In this document: piece by piece, positions 24,875 through 33,445 of the stretch
How positions within the stretch are numbered: the stretch's first letter is position 1
How the letters are laid out: each line of letters opens with the position of its first letter
From: JASMTM01 sp964441735
GTDB lineage: Bacteria > Thermotogota > Thermotogae > Petrotogales > Kosmotogaceae
Length of the DNA stretch: 64,000 bases
Direction: 5' to 3'
NCBI GenBank assembly: GCA_964441735.1
Contig: CAYTVB010000005.1
Location: 13,162-77,161 of the forward strand
Notes under the pieces: model-generated
Told to the model about the DNA's origin: nothing
Database searches by the model: none
Seen by the model: only the letters and a program-made list of their open reading frames with translations
Position numbers and translations under genes: made by a program

Positions 24875-26005
24875 TTATCTCCCTGTCCATTCAAAGGAGA
24901 GTTTAAAAAAGTCAGCTACCTGCTGAACTGCGGTAAATTTTGAATCAACCAGTTGATCAAGCATATTGTTTAAAGCAGTTCTGAAGGACATTTGATTGTT
25001 ACCTGATTTTATTTCCATAAGACATTCAATTATTGCAGCTGTTAAATCTGCTGCTCTTACCAGTTTGCCATTCATTCCTTCAAAGGGTTTAAGAATTTTA
25101 TTTTTAAACTCCGAAACCAATTCTTTGGGCATATCTATGAGTAATTTGTTTGTTACCATTACCTCTTCAACCCTTTCTACAAGCTCTTCAAAACCCGTAA
25201 CCTTTTGTTTTGTTGGTGTTATGATGTCACCGGTAAGACTTTCTGGAATATCGTGCAACAATGCTCGTTTGATTATATCCACTTCATCCAGTTCATTGTT
25301 ATTAGGTTTTTCTTCATAATAAAAAAGAAAACTAATCAGGGCCACATAAAATGAGTGTCCTGCAACGGTTGTTTTCACATTTCTATTGAGTCTGTTCCAT
25401 CTTACAGCCCGTATCAACACTATCAGTGATTCTTTATATCTGGCAAACCAGCTGCTATTGATCAAGTTACTATATGGCTGAAAATCGTTAAAATGCGAGA
25501 GGCGATCGTCAAGACTTTCTATTATTTCCTCATAGTATTCCGGGAAAATTCTGTTATGCAAGTCTGCTTCGAGTCTTGCCGAAAGGAGATCAGAGGCAGA
25601 GATAATCTTTCCTTCTAACGAATAATCCTTTGCCCTGTGTATAATAGAGGAGAACCGTTGTTTTTTGGTTTCTGGTAGATAATCAACTACCTCGTTTACA
25701 GCAGTATTATAGACAGCGTTCCATTTTTGGGGGTCTAAATCCCTTATAAGTATTTTTGTGTCAACCGAGATATCTGATAACACGCATTTTGGGAGTTCCT
25801 TGAGAACGATTCTCTCAAGTAATTCTTTATCATTGATGTTCATATCATTTTTGCGAGCAAGGTTGGACATCAATAAAGCAAACTGAGCTGAAGCAAAGGC
25901 ATTTTCTGCTTCATTTGTTCGCAACATTGTGGGGGTATTGTTCCATCGGAACATGGTAAATAAATTTGTAGCAAGTTCCAATAACTTCATTGTTCCCTGT
26001 TCCAT
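24875..26005 (-). CDS. HD-domain hydrolase with a degenerate N-terminal HD copy (YfbR-like)
   Basis: The 376-residue protein holds two related HD domains. The C-terminal one (about 195-370) has a full metal set: H217 in AGHSF, H251-D252 in LLHDIPE and D320 in AADLTAA, as in YfbR-like 5'-nucleotidases. The N-terminal one (about 12-150) keeps the frame (RWNNTP, ENAF, LKELP, SASDLLSA), but the ligands are N35, K69 and E70, with only D139 retained, so it is probably inactive. The substrate is presumably a deoxynucleotide or another phosphate monoester. The ATG follows AGGAGG; the gene is divergent from the CBS-ACT operon. Confidence 0.78.
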   Translation of the reverse strand: MEQGTMKLLELATNLFTMFRWNNTPTMLRTNEAENAFASAQFALLMSNLARKNDMNINDKELLERIVLKELPKCVLSDISVDTKILIRDLDPQKWNAVYNTAVNEVVDYLPETKKQRFSSIIHRAKDYSLEGKIISASDLLSARLEADLHNRIFPEYYEEIIESLDDRLSHFNDFQPYSNLINSSWFARYKESLIVLIRAVRWNRLNRNVKTTVAGHSFYVALISFLFYYEEKPNNNELDEVDIIKRALLHDIPESLTGDIITPTKQKVTGFEELVERVEEVMVTNKLLIDMPKELVSEFKNKILKPFEGMNGKLVRAADLTAAIIECLMEIKSGNNQMSFRTALNNMLDQLVDSKFTAVQQVADFFKLSFEWTGR

Positions 26006-26033
26006 ATAAATTCCTCCTGATCTTTTAAGGGAG

Positions 26034-26063
26034 TTGAACTGTACTCATCGATTATTGTATTAT
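26034..26063 (+). promoter_or_regulatory. Candidate promoter of the CBS-ACT/uppP/glgA operon
   Basis: TTGAAC at 26034-26039, an 18-bp spacer and TATTAT at 26058-26063 lie 32 nt before the ATG of the CBS-ACT gene. Both hexamers are imperfect and the spacer is one base long. Confidence 0.45.
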
Positions 26064-26094
26064 AACAAAAGAGACTTAGAAAGAGGGTGAACAG

Positions 26095-26706
26095 ATGATT
26101 GTAAAAAAGTGGGTTAATAAAGCTTATCCGATTTTTGAAACTGAACAGAAAATCGCTGATGTATTTGCAGAGAAAGAAGAATTCAGTTTGAGTACAGTGG
26201 TTATAAAAGATGAAAATGGATACCTCGCTGGTGTAATCAGGAAAAAAGATCTGAAGTCCTTTGACCCGGAACAAAAGCTTGGAGATGTTGCTTCTGATGT
26301 AACCTATTATTGTTTTGATAATGATCTTGTTGAAGATGCTGTTTTATTGCTTATTGAAAGTCACGATTTTGTAGTACCTGTTGTTAATGAACATCTAATA
26401 CTAAAAGGTGTAATAACGGTTTTTGAAGTGCTTGAAGCATTGATGGAAGTAACATCGATGGCAATTGAAAGTGTAAGAATTACCTTTTCGTTGCCCGATA
26501 AACCCGGCTTCCTAAAAAAAATAGTGGACGTTCTTGCTGATGAAGAGATCAATATTCTATCCCTAATCACGACTCCAGATGAAGAAGGAAAGAAAACGGT
26601 AATAATTAGAACCGAGAAAATGAATTCAGAATACATAGCCGGGATACTGGAAGAAAACGAGATTAACTTTGATTCGGTTTCAGAAGAGGAGGGTTTTAGT
26701 GTCTGA
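26095..26706 (+). CDS. CBS-pair plus ACT domain regulator (AcuB-like)
   Basis: The 203-residue protein has two CBS motifs in residues 1-125 (VVIKDENGYLAGVIRKKDL and VPVVNEHLILKGVITVFEVLEAL). An ACT domain follows from about 132 (ITFSLPDKPGFLKKIVDVLADEEINILSL). CBS pairs bind adenosyl nucleotides and ACT domains bind amino acids, so this is a ligand-sensing protein. The combination resembles AcuB, but no acuA or acuC lies nearby. The ATG follows GAGGGTGA, and the uppP start lies within its last codons. Confidence 0.85.
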   Translation: MIVKKWVNKAYPIFETEQKIADVFAEKEEFSLSTVVIKDENGYLAGVIRKKDLKSFDPEQKLGDVASDVTYYCFDNDLVEDAVLLLIESHDFVVPVVNEHLILKGVITVFEVLEALMEVTSMAIESVRITFSLPDKPGFLKKIVDVLADEEINILSLITTPDEEGKKTVIIRTEKMNSEYIAGILEENEINFDSVSEEEGFSV

Positions 26707-27487
26707 GGCACTATTAATTCCCTTTCTTGGAGTAATTCAAGGTTTAACAGAATTTCTACCGGTGTCTTCTTCGGGACATTTAACGATTTTTTCGAATTTT
26801 TTTAGACTGGAACTGGAAGCACAAAATCTTAAAGCGCTTTTTGCTTTTTTGCATTTGGGTACTTTTTTTGCAGTTTTATTGTTCACCTATAAAGATCTTA
26901 TAAAAATTTTTCGTGGTTTTTTTAAACCAAAAGAAAGGCCGGACTCTCTAAGGTTATTCTGGCTACTTCTTGTAGCTACTATTCCCGCTGTTGTTATTGC
27001 GTTACTCTTTGAGAAACAAATTGACAGCGCCTTTTCAAGTTATTTAATACCATCATTAATGCTATTTATAACTGCTTTTTTTCTTCTTATTAGTGATAGA
27101 TTTAGTGGCAACCGTAAAATGATAAATATGGCCTTAAAAGGTGCATTAATTATTGGTTTATTTCAGGCCTTTTCAATATTACCAGGGATTTCAAGAAGTG
27201 GAGCTACGTTATTTGCTGCTTTATTGATTGGACTGAATAGAGAAGATGCGATTAGATTTTCCTTTCTATTGAGTCTACCCATAACATTGGGCGCGGGTTT
27301 GACCCAGTTAAGCAGAGTAACAATAGATTATGTATTTCTCTTTTACGGGTTTACAGCTTCTTTTGCTGCAGGCTTGTTTGGGTTATGGTTGTTAAAAAAA
27401 TTAGTTTTGAAAGGCAAATTAAAGCTTTTTGGGATTTACTGTATAATATTTGGTGTAGCAAGTATTGTGTACTTTGGAGTGGTTTAA
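26699..27487 (+). CDS. uppP: Undecaprenyl-diphosphatase (BacA family)
   Basis: The 262-residue membrane enzyme recycles undecaprenyl pyrophosphate to the monophosphate for cell-wall synthesis. It contains the BacA motifs LPVSSSGHLTI near residue 25 and PGISRSGATLFAA near 165, and about eight membrane helices. I choose the GTG at 26699, which has GAGGAGGG upstream and an 8-bp overlap with the CBS-ACT gene. Coupled translation with that gene is likely. Confidence 0.95.
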   Translation: MSEALLIPFLGVIQGLTEFLPVSSSGHLTIFSNFFRLELEAQNLKALFAFLHLGTFFAVLLFTYKDLIKIFRGFFKPKERPDSLRLFWLLLVATIPAVVIALLFEKQIDSAFSSYLIPSLMLFITAFFLLISDRFSGNRKMINMALKGALIIGLFQAFSILPGISRSGATLFAALLIGLNREDAIRFSFLLSLPITLGAGLTQLSRVTIDYVFLFYGFTASFAAGLFGLWLLKKLVLKGKLKLFGIYCIIFGVASIVYFGVV

Positions 27488-28111
27488 TTGAATTTTGAGG
27501 TCTTGCTTTCTGGCAGCACCACCTTTATTCCAGGATCGATTGACGCACCTTCCAGCACCGTTAGCGTGCTAAAAAATGAGTCAAAGATCATTTTAATTGA
27601 TCCCGGAAGTCTTCCAGCTATTCCCTTTTTAGAAAATATTTTAAATGAAAAAGGTATTAAACCTGAAGATATAACTGATATTCTTCTAACGCATTTTCAT
27701 ATAGATCATGCATTCAATTCGATATTTTTTAAGAATGCGACCATTCATCTTCATGAATCGTATTCAACAAGAAATTATGAAAAATTCGGCCCCATTGTAG
27801 GCCAGCTATATACAAAGGTTTTGAATAGCTGGAAAAAGGTCGAAGTTTATGATACCAATCTATTATGGGGCGTGATTCAGATAATTGAAACACCGTTTCA
27901 TTCACGTGATCATGTTTCTTTTTTTATAAATACTGAGAATTATGGAAAAGTATTTTTATGTGGTGACATATGCACAAGACAGATAAATTATTATGAAATG
28001 AAAAAAGGTATGCGTTCTGATAAGGCATCAGAGATTGTAAAACATTATGCAGAACAGTCTGATTTAATAGTTTTTCCACATGATAAACCACTTTTACAGG
28101 AGGTGATCTAA
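27488..28111 (+). CDS. Metallo-beta-lactamase fold hydrolase
   Basis: The 207-residue protein has the MBL motif LLTHFHIDHAFN near residue 74, a second His in TPFHSRDHVSFF near 138, the metal-bridging Asp in FLCGDICTR, and a final His in FPHDKP. The compact length and substrate loops resemble MBLAC1 or glyoxalase II-like enzymes, so thioester or phosphoester hydrolysis is possible. The TTG start follows the uppP stop with no gap, and its stop overlaps glgA by one base. Confidence 0.82.
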   Translation: MNFEVLLSGSTTFIPGSIDAPSSTVSVLKNESKIILIDPGSLPAIPFLENILNEKGIKPEDITDILLTHFHIDHAFNSIFFKNATIHLHESYSTRNYEKFGPIVGQLYTKVLNSWKKVEVYDTNLLWGVIQIIETPFHSRDHVSFFINTENYGKVFLCGDICTRQINYYEMKKGMRSDKASEIVKHYAEQSDLIVFPHDKPLLQEVI

Positions 28112-29511
28112 TGAAGGTCATAATGGCATCATATGAGGTTTCCCCCCTTGCTAAGGTTGGAGGGCTTGCTGATGTTGCTGGTGCTTTACCAAAATATCTG
28201 GCTAAAAATGATGTGGACATTGAAATTGTAATGCCTTTTCACAGAATTGTAGAGAATAAAATAGAGCATTCTGTTTACATTGAAGAAGTTAGTACAAGGT
28301 TTTTAGAAGAAAAATATTCATTTTCAATTTATAGAACAAAGCTGCCCGAAACGAATATTCCAGTCTATTTATTTAAAAACGATTCATTAATTGATTCGGA
28401 TGATATATACGGAGGCTCTGATCTGGCAAAACAGGCACTGGCCTTTTGTGATGTTGCGTCTACATTTGTTTCAAAAATAGATGCTGATATTGCACATGTT
28501 AACGATTGGCAAACAGCAGTTATTCCAGCGTACCTGAGAGAAACGAACAGAGACATTAAAACGCTACTCACCATTCACAATCTTGGATATCAGGGTAGTT
28601 TCTCGAAGGAGTATTTTTCACTATCCGGTCTTCCGAAAATTCTCTGGGATGAGGAGATTAGTGAAAATAATGATAACTTCAATTTACTTAAAACAGGAAT
28701 TCTAACTGCAGATTATGTCAGCACTGTTAGTTCACAGTATGCAAGGGAAATCCAAACTGAAGAATTTGGTATGGGATTACATGAAACCTTAAGAGCAGTT
28801 TCAGATAGATTGGCAGGAATAATGAACGGCATTGATTATGATGAGTACAATCCAAAAACAGATGAGAGAATCCCCTTCAATTTTGACAACTCTGATATTT
28901 CGGGAAAAAGAAAATGCAAAACTACTTTACTAAAAACCCTTGGTTTACCAGACAAAAAAATGCCCTTAATAGGTATGATTACAAGGTTGTATGATCAAAA
29001 AGGACTGGACCTTTTATTTGATATGTCTGATGATTTAACAGCGTTTGATGCACAGTTTGTGATATTGGGCACAGGGGATGAAAAATACGAACAGTTATTT
29101 AAGATGTTATCTGAAAGAGTTCCGGGAAAAATTGCCGCAAAGATTATGTTTAGTATTGATCTAGCACAACTTATTTATGCCGGGGCTGATATGTTTCTTA
29201 TGCCATCAAGGTATGAGCCATGCGGTCTTGGTCAGATGTTCGCCATGCGATATGGCACCGTACCCATTGTACGTTTTACTGGTGGGTTAAAGGACAGTGT
29301 AAAAGAATTCGATCCTGTTAAAGAAACCGGTAATGGCTTTGGTTTTGAGAGCTACAAAACGGACGAACTACATAAAACGATAAATAAAGCTATAGATTGT
29401 TACAATGACCATAAACTATGGAAAAAGGTCATGAAAAATGCAATGGAAACTGATTTTTCATGGGAAAGATCAGCAGGTGAATACATAGAATTATACAGAA
29501 AAATAATGTAA
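28111..29511 (+). CDS. glgA: Glycogen synthase (GT5)
   Basis: The 466-residue enzyme adds glucose from a sugar nucleotide (usually ADP-glucose) to alpha-1,4-glucans. It shows the substrate-binding loop KVGGLADV at 15-22, HVNDWQTAVIPAYL, LLTIHNLGYQG, and the C-terminal catalytic block LMPSRYEPCGLGQMFAMRYGTVPIVR. The start ATG follows AGGAGGTGA. It sits between an MBL hydrolase and galT in one operon. No glgC is seen in the window. Confidence 0.95.
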   Translation: MKVIMASYEVSPLAKVGGLADVAGALPKYLAKNDVDIEIVMPFHRIVENKIEHSVYIEEVSTRFLEEKYSFSIYRTKLPETNIPVYLFKNDSLIDSDDIYGGSDLAKQALAFCDVASTFVSKIDADIAHVNDWQTAVIPAYLRETNRDIKTLLTIHNLGYQGSFSKEYFSLSGLPKILWDEEISENNDNFNLLKTGILTADYVSTVSSQYAREIQTEEFGMGLHETLRAVSDRLAGIMNGIDYDEYNPKTDERIPFNFDNSDISGKRKCKTTLLKTLGLPDKKMPLIGMITRLYDQKGLDLLFDMSDDLTAFDAQFVILGTGDEKYEQLFKMLSERVPGKIAAKIMFSIDLAQLIYAGADMFLMPSRYEPCGLGQMFAMRYGTVPIVRFTGGLKDSVKEFDPVKETGNGFGFESYKTDELHKTINKAIDCYNDHKLWKKVMKNAMETDFSWERSAGEYIELYRKIM

Positions 29512-29530
29512 TCTAGGAGGAATGGAGATA

Positions 29531-30529
29531 ATGCCTGAACTTCGCAAAGACCAGATCTTAAAACGATGGGTGATTATAGCAACTGAACGCTCTAAGAGAC
29601 CTAAGGATTTTACTACCGCAACTGAAGAAAAAACAAATAGATTCTGTCCCTTTGATACCGGCAATGAACATACAACACCACCTGAAATAATGGCTTTCAG
29701 ACCGGCAAATACTAACAAAGATGAACCAGGCTGGTGGATAAGGGTGGTTCCCAATAAATTTCCCGCACTGGATCCGGATGAGACACCTGAAAAATTTGGA
29801 CATGGTATGTATGATGTTATAAGGGGTTTTGGAACACACGAAGTTATTGTGGAGACCCCGGAGCACGATACAAATATGGCTCTAATGCCATTAAAACAAA
29901 TTCAAGAGATAATATGGGCATATAGAGAGCGGTTTACAAGTCTGGAGAAGGATGAAAGAATAAGTTATGTACTTATATTCAAGAATCATGGCAAAGAAGC
30001 AGGTGCTTCATTACTGCATTCGCACAGCCAGCTTATAGCAACTCCCATCGTTCCAAAACGTGTTATGGAGGAAATTGATGGCAGTAGAGATTATTATAAA
30101 TTCAAAGATAGATGTGTCTTTTGCGATACTGTTAATCAGGAAATTCTTGAAGGGAACCGTGTTATAGAAGAAAATTCTGATTTTCTTGCATTTGAACCTT
30201 TTGCTTCAAGGTTTCCATTTGAAACCTGGATTTTGCCAAAAAAACATCAATTCAATTTTGGTAAAATTGAATCCGAAAATGTGGAAAGTTTTGCAAAAAT
30301 ATTAAAAAACGTTTTATACAGAATATACAGCTCATTGGACAATCCACCTTATAACTTCATGTTGCATACTGGAATGGAAAGGTTGGAAGGAAAGGACTAT
30401 TATCACTGGCATCTGGAAATTGTTCCCAGATTAACACATGTGGCTGGTTTTGAATGGGGTTCAGGCTTTTACATAAACCCTGTTCCACCAGAACATGCAG
30501 CCAATTATCTTAAAGAAGTTGATCTTTAA
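29531..30529 (+). CDS. galT: Galactose-1-phosphate uridylyltransferase
   Basis: This 332-residue HIT-superfamily enzyme swaps UMP between UDP-glucose and galactose-1-phosphate. Evidence includes the N-terminal LKRWVIIATERSKRP, RFCPFDTGNE with a metal-binding Cys, and the active-site block LLHSHSQLIATP with the nucleophilic His of HxHxQ. Also seen are RCVFCDT, and near the end DYYHWHLEIVPR. I choose the ATG at 29531, 11 nt after TAGGAGG; an ATG at 29522 is too close to it. Some Thermotogae homologues act on ADP-glucose, which would suit its place beside glgA. Confidence 0.9.
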   Translation: MPELRKDQILKRWVIIATERSKRPKDFTTATEEKTNRFCPFDTGNEHTTPPEIMAFRPANTNKDEPGWWIRVVPNKFPALDPDETPEKFGHGMYDVIRGFGTHEVIVETPEHDTNMALMPLKQIQEIIWAYRERFTSLEKDERISYVLIFKNHGKEAGASLLHSHSQLIATPIVPKRVMEEIDGSRDYYKFKDRCVFCDTVNQEILEGNRVIEENSDFLAFEPFASRFPFETWILPKKHQFNFGKIESENVESFAKILKNVLYRIYSSLDNPPYNFMLHTGMERLEGKDYYHWHLEIVPRLTHVAGFEWGSGFYINPVPPEHAANYLKEVDL

Positions 30530-30543
30530 TAGAGGTGAAGAGT

Positions 30544-30843
30544 ATGAAAGAGAAAGGCTTTAATATTGATGAACAATTATTGAAGCACCTTCAAGAATTA
30601 TCTAAGTTGAATCTTGAAACAGATGAGAAAGAATTTTTAAAAAGGGATATCAGTAAAATACTTGCATACATTGAACAGCTTAAAGAGGTTGATTTGGGTG
30701 ATATTGATCAAGAAATAACGCCGATTGAAGACAATCTGGAATTGAGAAAAGATGAAACTATAGATTTTGATCGTAAAGAACAAATAATTGAACTCTTCCC
30801 TGATTCAGAAGGTCGCTATTTAAAGGTACCTAAGATTTATTAG
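30544..30843 (+). CDS. gatC: Asp/Glu-tRNA amidotransferase subunit C
   Basis: The 99-residue GatC stabilises the GatCAB complex that amidates Asp-tRNA(Asn) or Glu-tRNA(Gln). It shows the family pattern LLKHLQELSKLNL, then FLKRDISKILAYIEQLKEVDLGDI, ITPIEDNLELRKDE and a FPDSEGRYLKVPKI tail. The ATG at 30544 follows GAGGTGA. No gatA or gatB lies beside it, as is common in Thermotogae. Its presence means that part of the cell's Asn- or Gln-tRNA may be made by transamidation. Confidence 0.93.
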   Translation: MKEKGFNIDEQLLKHLQELSKLNLETDEKEFLKRDISKILAYIEQLKEVDLGDIDQEITPIEDNLELRKDETIDFDRKEQIIELFPDSEGRYLKVPKIY

Positions 30844-30844
30844 T

Positions 30845-31183
30845 ATGTCTAAAATTGCAGGAAAGGAATATGAAGATATTGCCTGTCGTTACCTAACTGC
30901 TAAAGGGTTTAATATAATTGAAAGAAATGTAAATTATGGTTTTGCTGAGATAGATATTATCACTAAATTTAGGAAAGTTCTTGTGTTTGTGGAGGTAAAA
31001 GGTGGTAATCCTGATTTCCCCCCACGTTTACGTATAAACAGAAAGAAATTAAAGAAAATTGAAATGGCTGCGAATAATTATATTATGAGGAAGAATCCTC
31101 ATTTTGATTCTTGCAGAATTGATGTAATTGAGGTTCTTTCAGATGGAAGGATAAACCATATTGAAGGTGTAGGAGGGTGGTGA
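30845..31183 (+). CDS. yraN: UPF0102 family (YraN) endonuclease-like protein
   Basis: The 112-residue protein has the YraN restriction-endonuclease-like core: GKEYEDIACRYLTAKGFNIIERN, then AEIDIIT, VFVEVKG with the catalytic E-x-K, and IDVIEV. Family members bind Holliday junction-like DNA, but the role is not established. It starts 1 bp after the gatC stop, and its end overlaps the ribosome site of the mutase gene. Confidence 0.88.
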   Translation: MSKIAGKEYEDIACRYLTAKGFNIIERNVNYGFAEIDIITKFRKVLVFVEVKGGNPDFPPRLRINRKKLKKIEMAANNYIMRKNPHFDSCRIDVIEVLSDGRINHIEGVGGW

Positions 31184-31185
31184 AT

Positions 31186-32835
31186 TTGTACAGAAATGAT
31201 GTCGAAATAAAAGAAGAATACAATAGATGGAAAAGAAATGTTGATGATGATATGCTGGAAGATCTTAAGGAAATGGATGAAGATCAGATTAAGGATAGTT
31301 TCTATATAGATCTCGAGTTTGGTACAGGCGGCATGAGAGGACTAATGGGAGCAGGTACAAATAGAATGAATCACTACTCGATAGCAATGGTAACAACAGG
31401 TTTTGCTAGCTGGTTGAAGAAGAATAATAATAACCGTGATTTAAGTGTAGCAATTGCTTTTGACACAAGACATAATTCGAAAGAATTTGCAGAAATAGCA
31501 TCTGAAGTACTTTCTGGTAAAGGAATAAAAAGCTATGTATTTACTGATCCTGCACCAACACCACTACTGAGTTTTGCAGTAAGGGATTTAAATTGTTCAG
31601 GAGGTATAGTTATTACTGCAAGTCATAATCCCAGTGGTTATAACGGCTATAAAGTATATACATCAGACGGTACTCAGGCTGTCCCCAATGTTGCCAATGA
31701 GATAATTGCTGAAATTAAAAAAGTTGATTACTTTGACAGTAGCGAAAAAAATAAAGAATTGATAAATACAGTACCGGGAGAAACAAAGAAACGATTTGAA
31801 GGAACGATTATTGAACTGATGAACGATCTGCAATCAGATGTAAAACCTATAAAGGTGTTGTTTTCTCCTTTACACGGAACAGGTCATCCGTTTGTTACCG
31901 ATGTTATAAGGGAACTCGGTCACAATATTTCAGTAGTTGAAGAGCAAATTACACCCGATGGTGATTTTCCAACTCTGGATTACCCCAATCCTGAAGACAG
32001 GGAATCTTTTGTCCTGGCTTTGAAGATGGCTAAAGAATTGAGGCCAGATTTAATCATAACAACAGATCCTGATGGTGATCGGATGGGTATTATGTGTCTT
32101 GTAGATGGTGAATACATTAGATTAACAGGAAACGAAATTGGGGTGCTAATATTCGATTATTTATTAGAAAAGGGTAAACGTGATAGTGATTACTATGCAA
32201 TAAAGACAATTGTTACCACTGATCTGGCAAAGGAAATGGCCTTTAAAAATAATATTGAATTGATGGAAACGCTAACGGGTTTCAAATTCATAGGTGAACT
32301 AATTGAAAAAAATGAGCAGGCTGGAAAAGGTAGATTTTTGTTTGGTTTTGAAGAAAGTTATGGTTATTTATACGGAACGCATGTTAGGGATAAAGATGCG
32401 GTGGTCGCTTCAGCGCTTGTAACTACAATGATTTCTCAGATTAATAATGAAGGTGAAAATGTGTTAAAGCGACTGGAATCGATTTACAGGAAATATGGTT
32501 ACTATGGGAACAAACTTTTAAGCTTTAATTATGAAGGCTATGAAGGCAATGAAAAGATTAAAAGAATAATGAAAAATTTCCGTGAAGAGCAGGAAATGGT
32601 TGTAGGCAATAACAAGTTAATAAAGAAAATCGATTATTTAGAAGGTACCAAAGGTTTACCAGAATCAGATGTAATTGAGCTTCAGTATGAAAATGATATC
32701 AAATTAATCGTAAGACCATCTGGTACTGAGCCTAAAATAAAATTCTATCTAATGGTAAAAGCAACTTCTGAAGAGGAAAAATATGAAAAACTTGATTTAC
32801 TTGAAAAAACTGTAAAGGAGCAGGTAAATAAATGA
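31186..32835 (+). CDS. Phosphoglucomutase/phosphomannomutase (alpha-D-phosphohexomutase)
   Basis: The 549-residue enzyme interconverts hexose 1- and 6-phosphates. The phosphoserine loop ITASHNPSGYNGYK has the catalytic Ser near 146. The metal loop is TTDPDGDRMG near 300, the sugar loop is FGFEESYG near 385, and the phosphate site RPSGTEPKIKFY is near the end. The length matches the PgcA/PGM2 type. AGGAGGG at 31171-31177 points to the TTG at 31186 rather than the GTG codons it overlaps. It links glycogen phosphorylase product to glycolysis. Confidence 0.92.
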   Translation: MYRNDVEIKEEYNRWKRNVDDDMLEDLKEMDEDQIKDSFYIDLEFGTGGMRGLMGAGTNRMNHYSIAMVTTGFASWLKKNNNNRDLSVAIAFDTRHNSKEFAEIASEVLSGKGIKSYVFTDPAPTPLLSFAVRDLNCSGGIVITASHNPSGYNGYKVYTSDGTQAVPNVANEIIAEIKKVDYFDSSEKNKELINTVPGETKKRFEGTIIELMNDLQSDVKPIKVLFSPLHGTGHPFVTDVIRELGHNISVVEEQITPDGDFPTLDYPNPEDRESFVLALKMAKELRPDLIITTDPDGDRMGIMCLVDGEYIRLTGNEIGVLIFDYLLEKGKRDSDYYAIKTIVTTDLAKEMAFKNNIELMETLTGFKFIGELIEKNEQAGKGRFLFGFEESYGYLYGTHVRDKDAVVASALVTTMISQINNEGENVLKRLESIYRKYGYYGNKLLSFNYEGYEGNEKIKRIMKNFREEQEMVVGNNKLIKKIDYLEGTKGLPESDVIELQYENDIKLIVRPSGTEPKIKFYLMVKATSEEEKYEKLDLLEKTVKEQVNK

Positions 32836-33437
32836 AAAATAATTATGTCCATATTTTATACAATGACAAAAACTATATGACACCGAAAAAAATACACTTT
32901 AACCACAGAGTAAAAAGTGGTTATCTTTCTGCCTGGTCAGAGATCCGGGCAGGAGAGATGCTTGAAACCAAGTATTGGAATTGTCTTAGCGCTTATGCTC
33001 TTGAGTCTTCGATGAAAAGAAGAATTATATTTCAGCGCAAGCACAGCAATCATAATCTGCTTTATTTTAAATATGAATTGGAGATACCGGAGCTAATTGA
33101 AGCTTATTATGATAGAGAGATGGTAAGCGAACTTGTCAGTTCTTTGTCATTGAGACAGATAACGGAAGATATTGTAAAGTTTTTGGAATCATACGAAATC
33201 GGTGAATTAAGTGCAGAAAAAAGCGTGCTCGAAGACTGGTTAAGTGTGACACTGGAAGGAATTCCTTCTAGCAATAAAGAGCGACTGGAACATTTTGTTC
33301 TTAAATATACAGAAATTTTCATTACGAAAATTTTCTGGGGCGTTTACAAAGGAGATCTAGAAAGACTTAGATGGGACAGTGGCGCCATTGCATATCTTTA
33401 CACAGAAATGTTTAGTGCCAATCAGAAAGAGAACTGA
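32832..33437 (+). CDS. Protein of unknown function between mutase and truA
   Basis: The 201-residue protein has no recognised family. The first half has many Tyr and Lys residues with a strand-like character (YVHILYNDKNYMTPKK), and KYWNCLSAYALESS follows. The second half is helical with acidic residues. It has no signal peptide, membrane helix or metal motif. Its ATG overlaps the mutase stop (ATGA), and it ends 8 bp before truA, so it belongs to the operon. Confidence 0.6.
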   Translation: MKNNYVHILYNDKNYMTPKKIHFNHRVKSGYLSAWSEIRAGEMLETKYWNCLSAYALESSMKRRIIFQRKHSNHNLLYFKYELEIPELIEAYYDREMVSELVSSLSLRQITEDIVKFLESYEIGELSAEKSVLEDWLSVTLEGIPSSNKERLEHFVLKYTEIFITKIFWGVYKGDLERLRWDSGAIAYLYTEMFSANQKEN

Positions 33438-33445
33438 ATTTTTTT

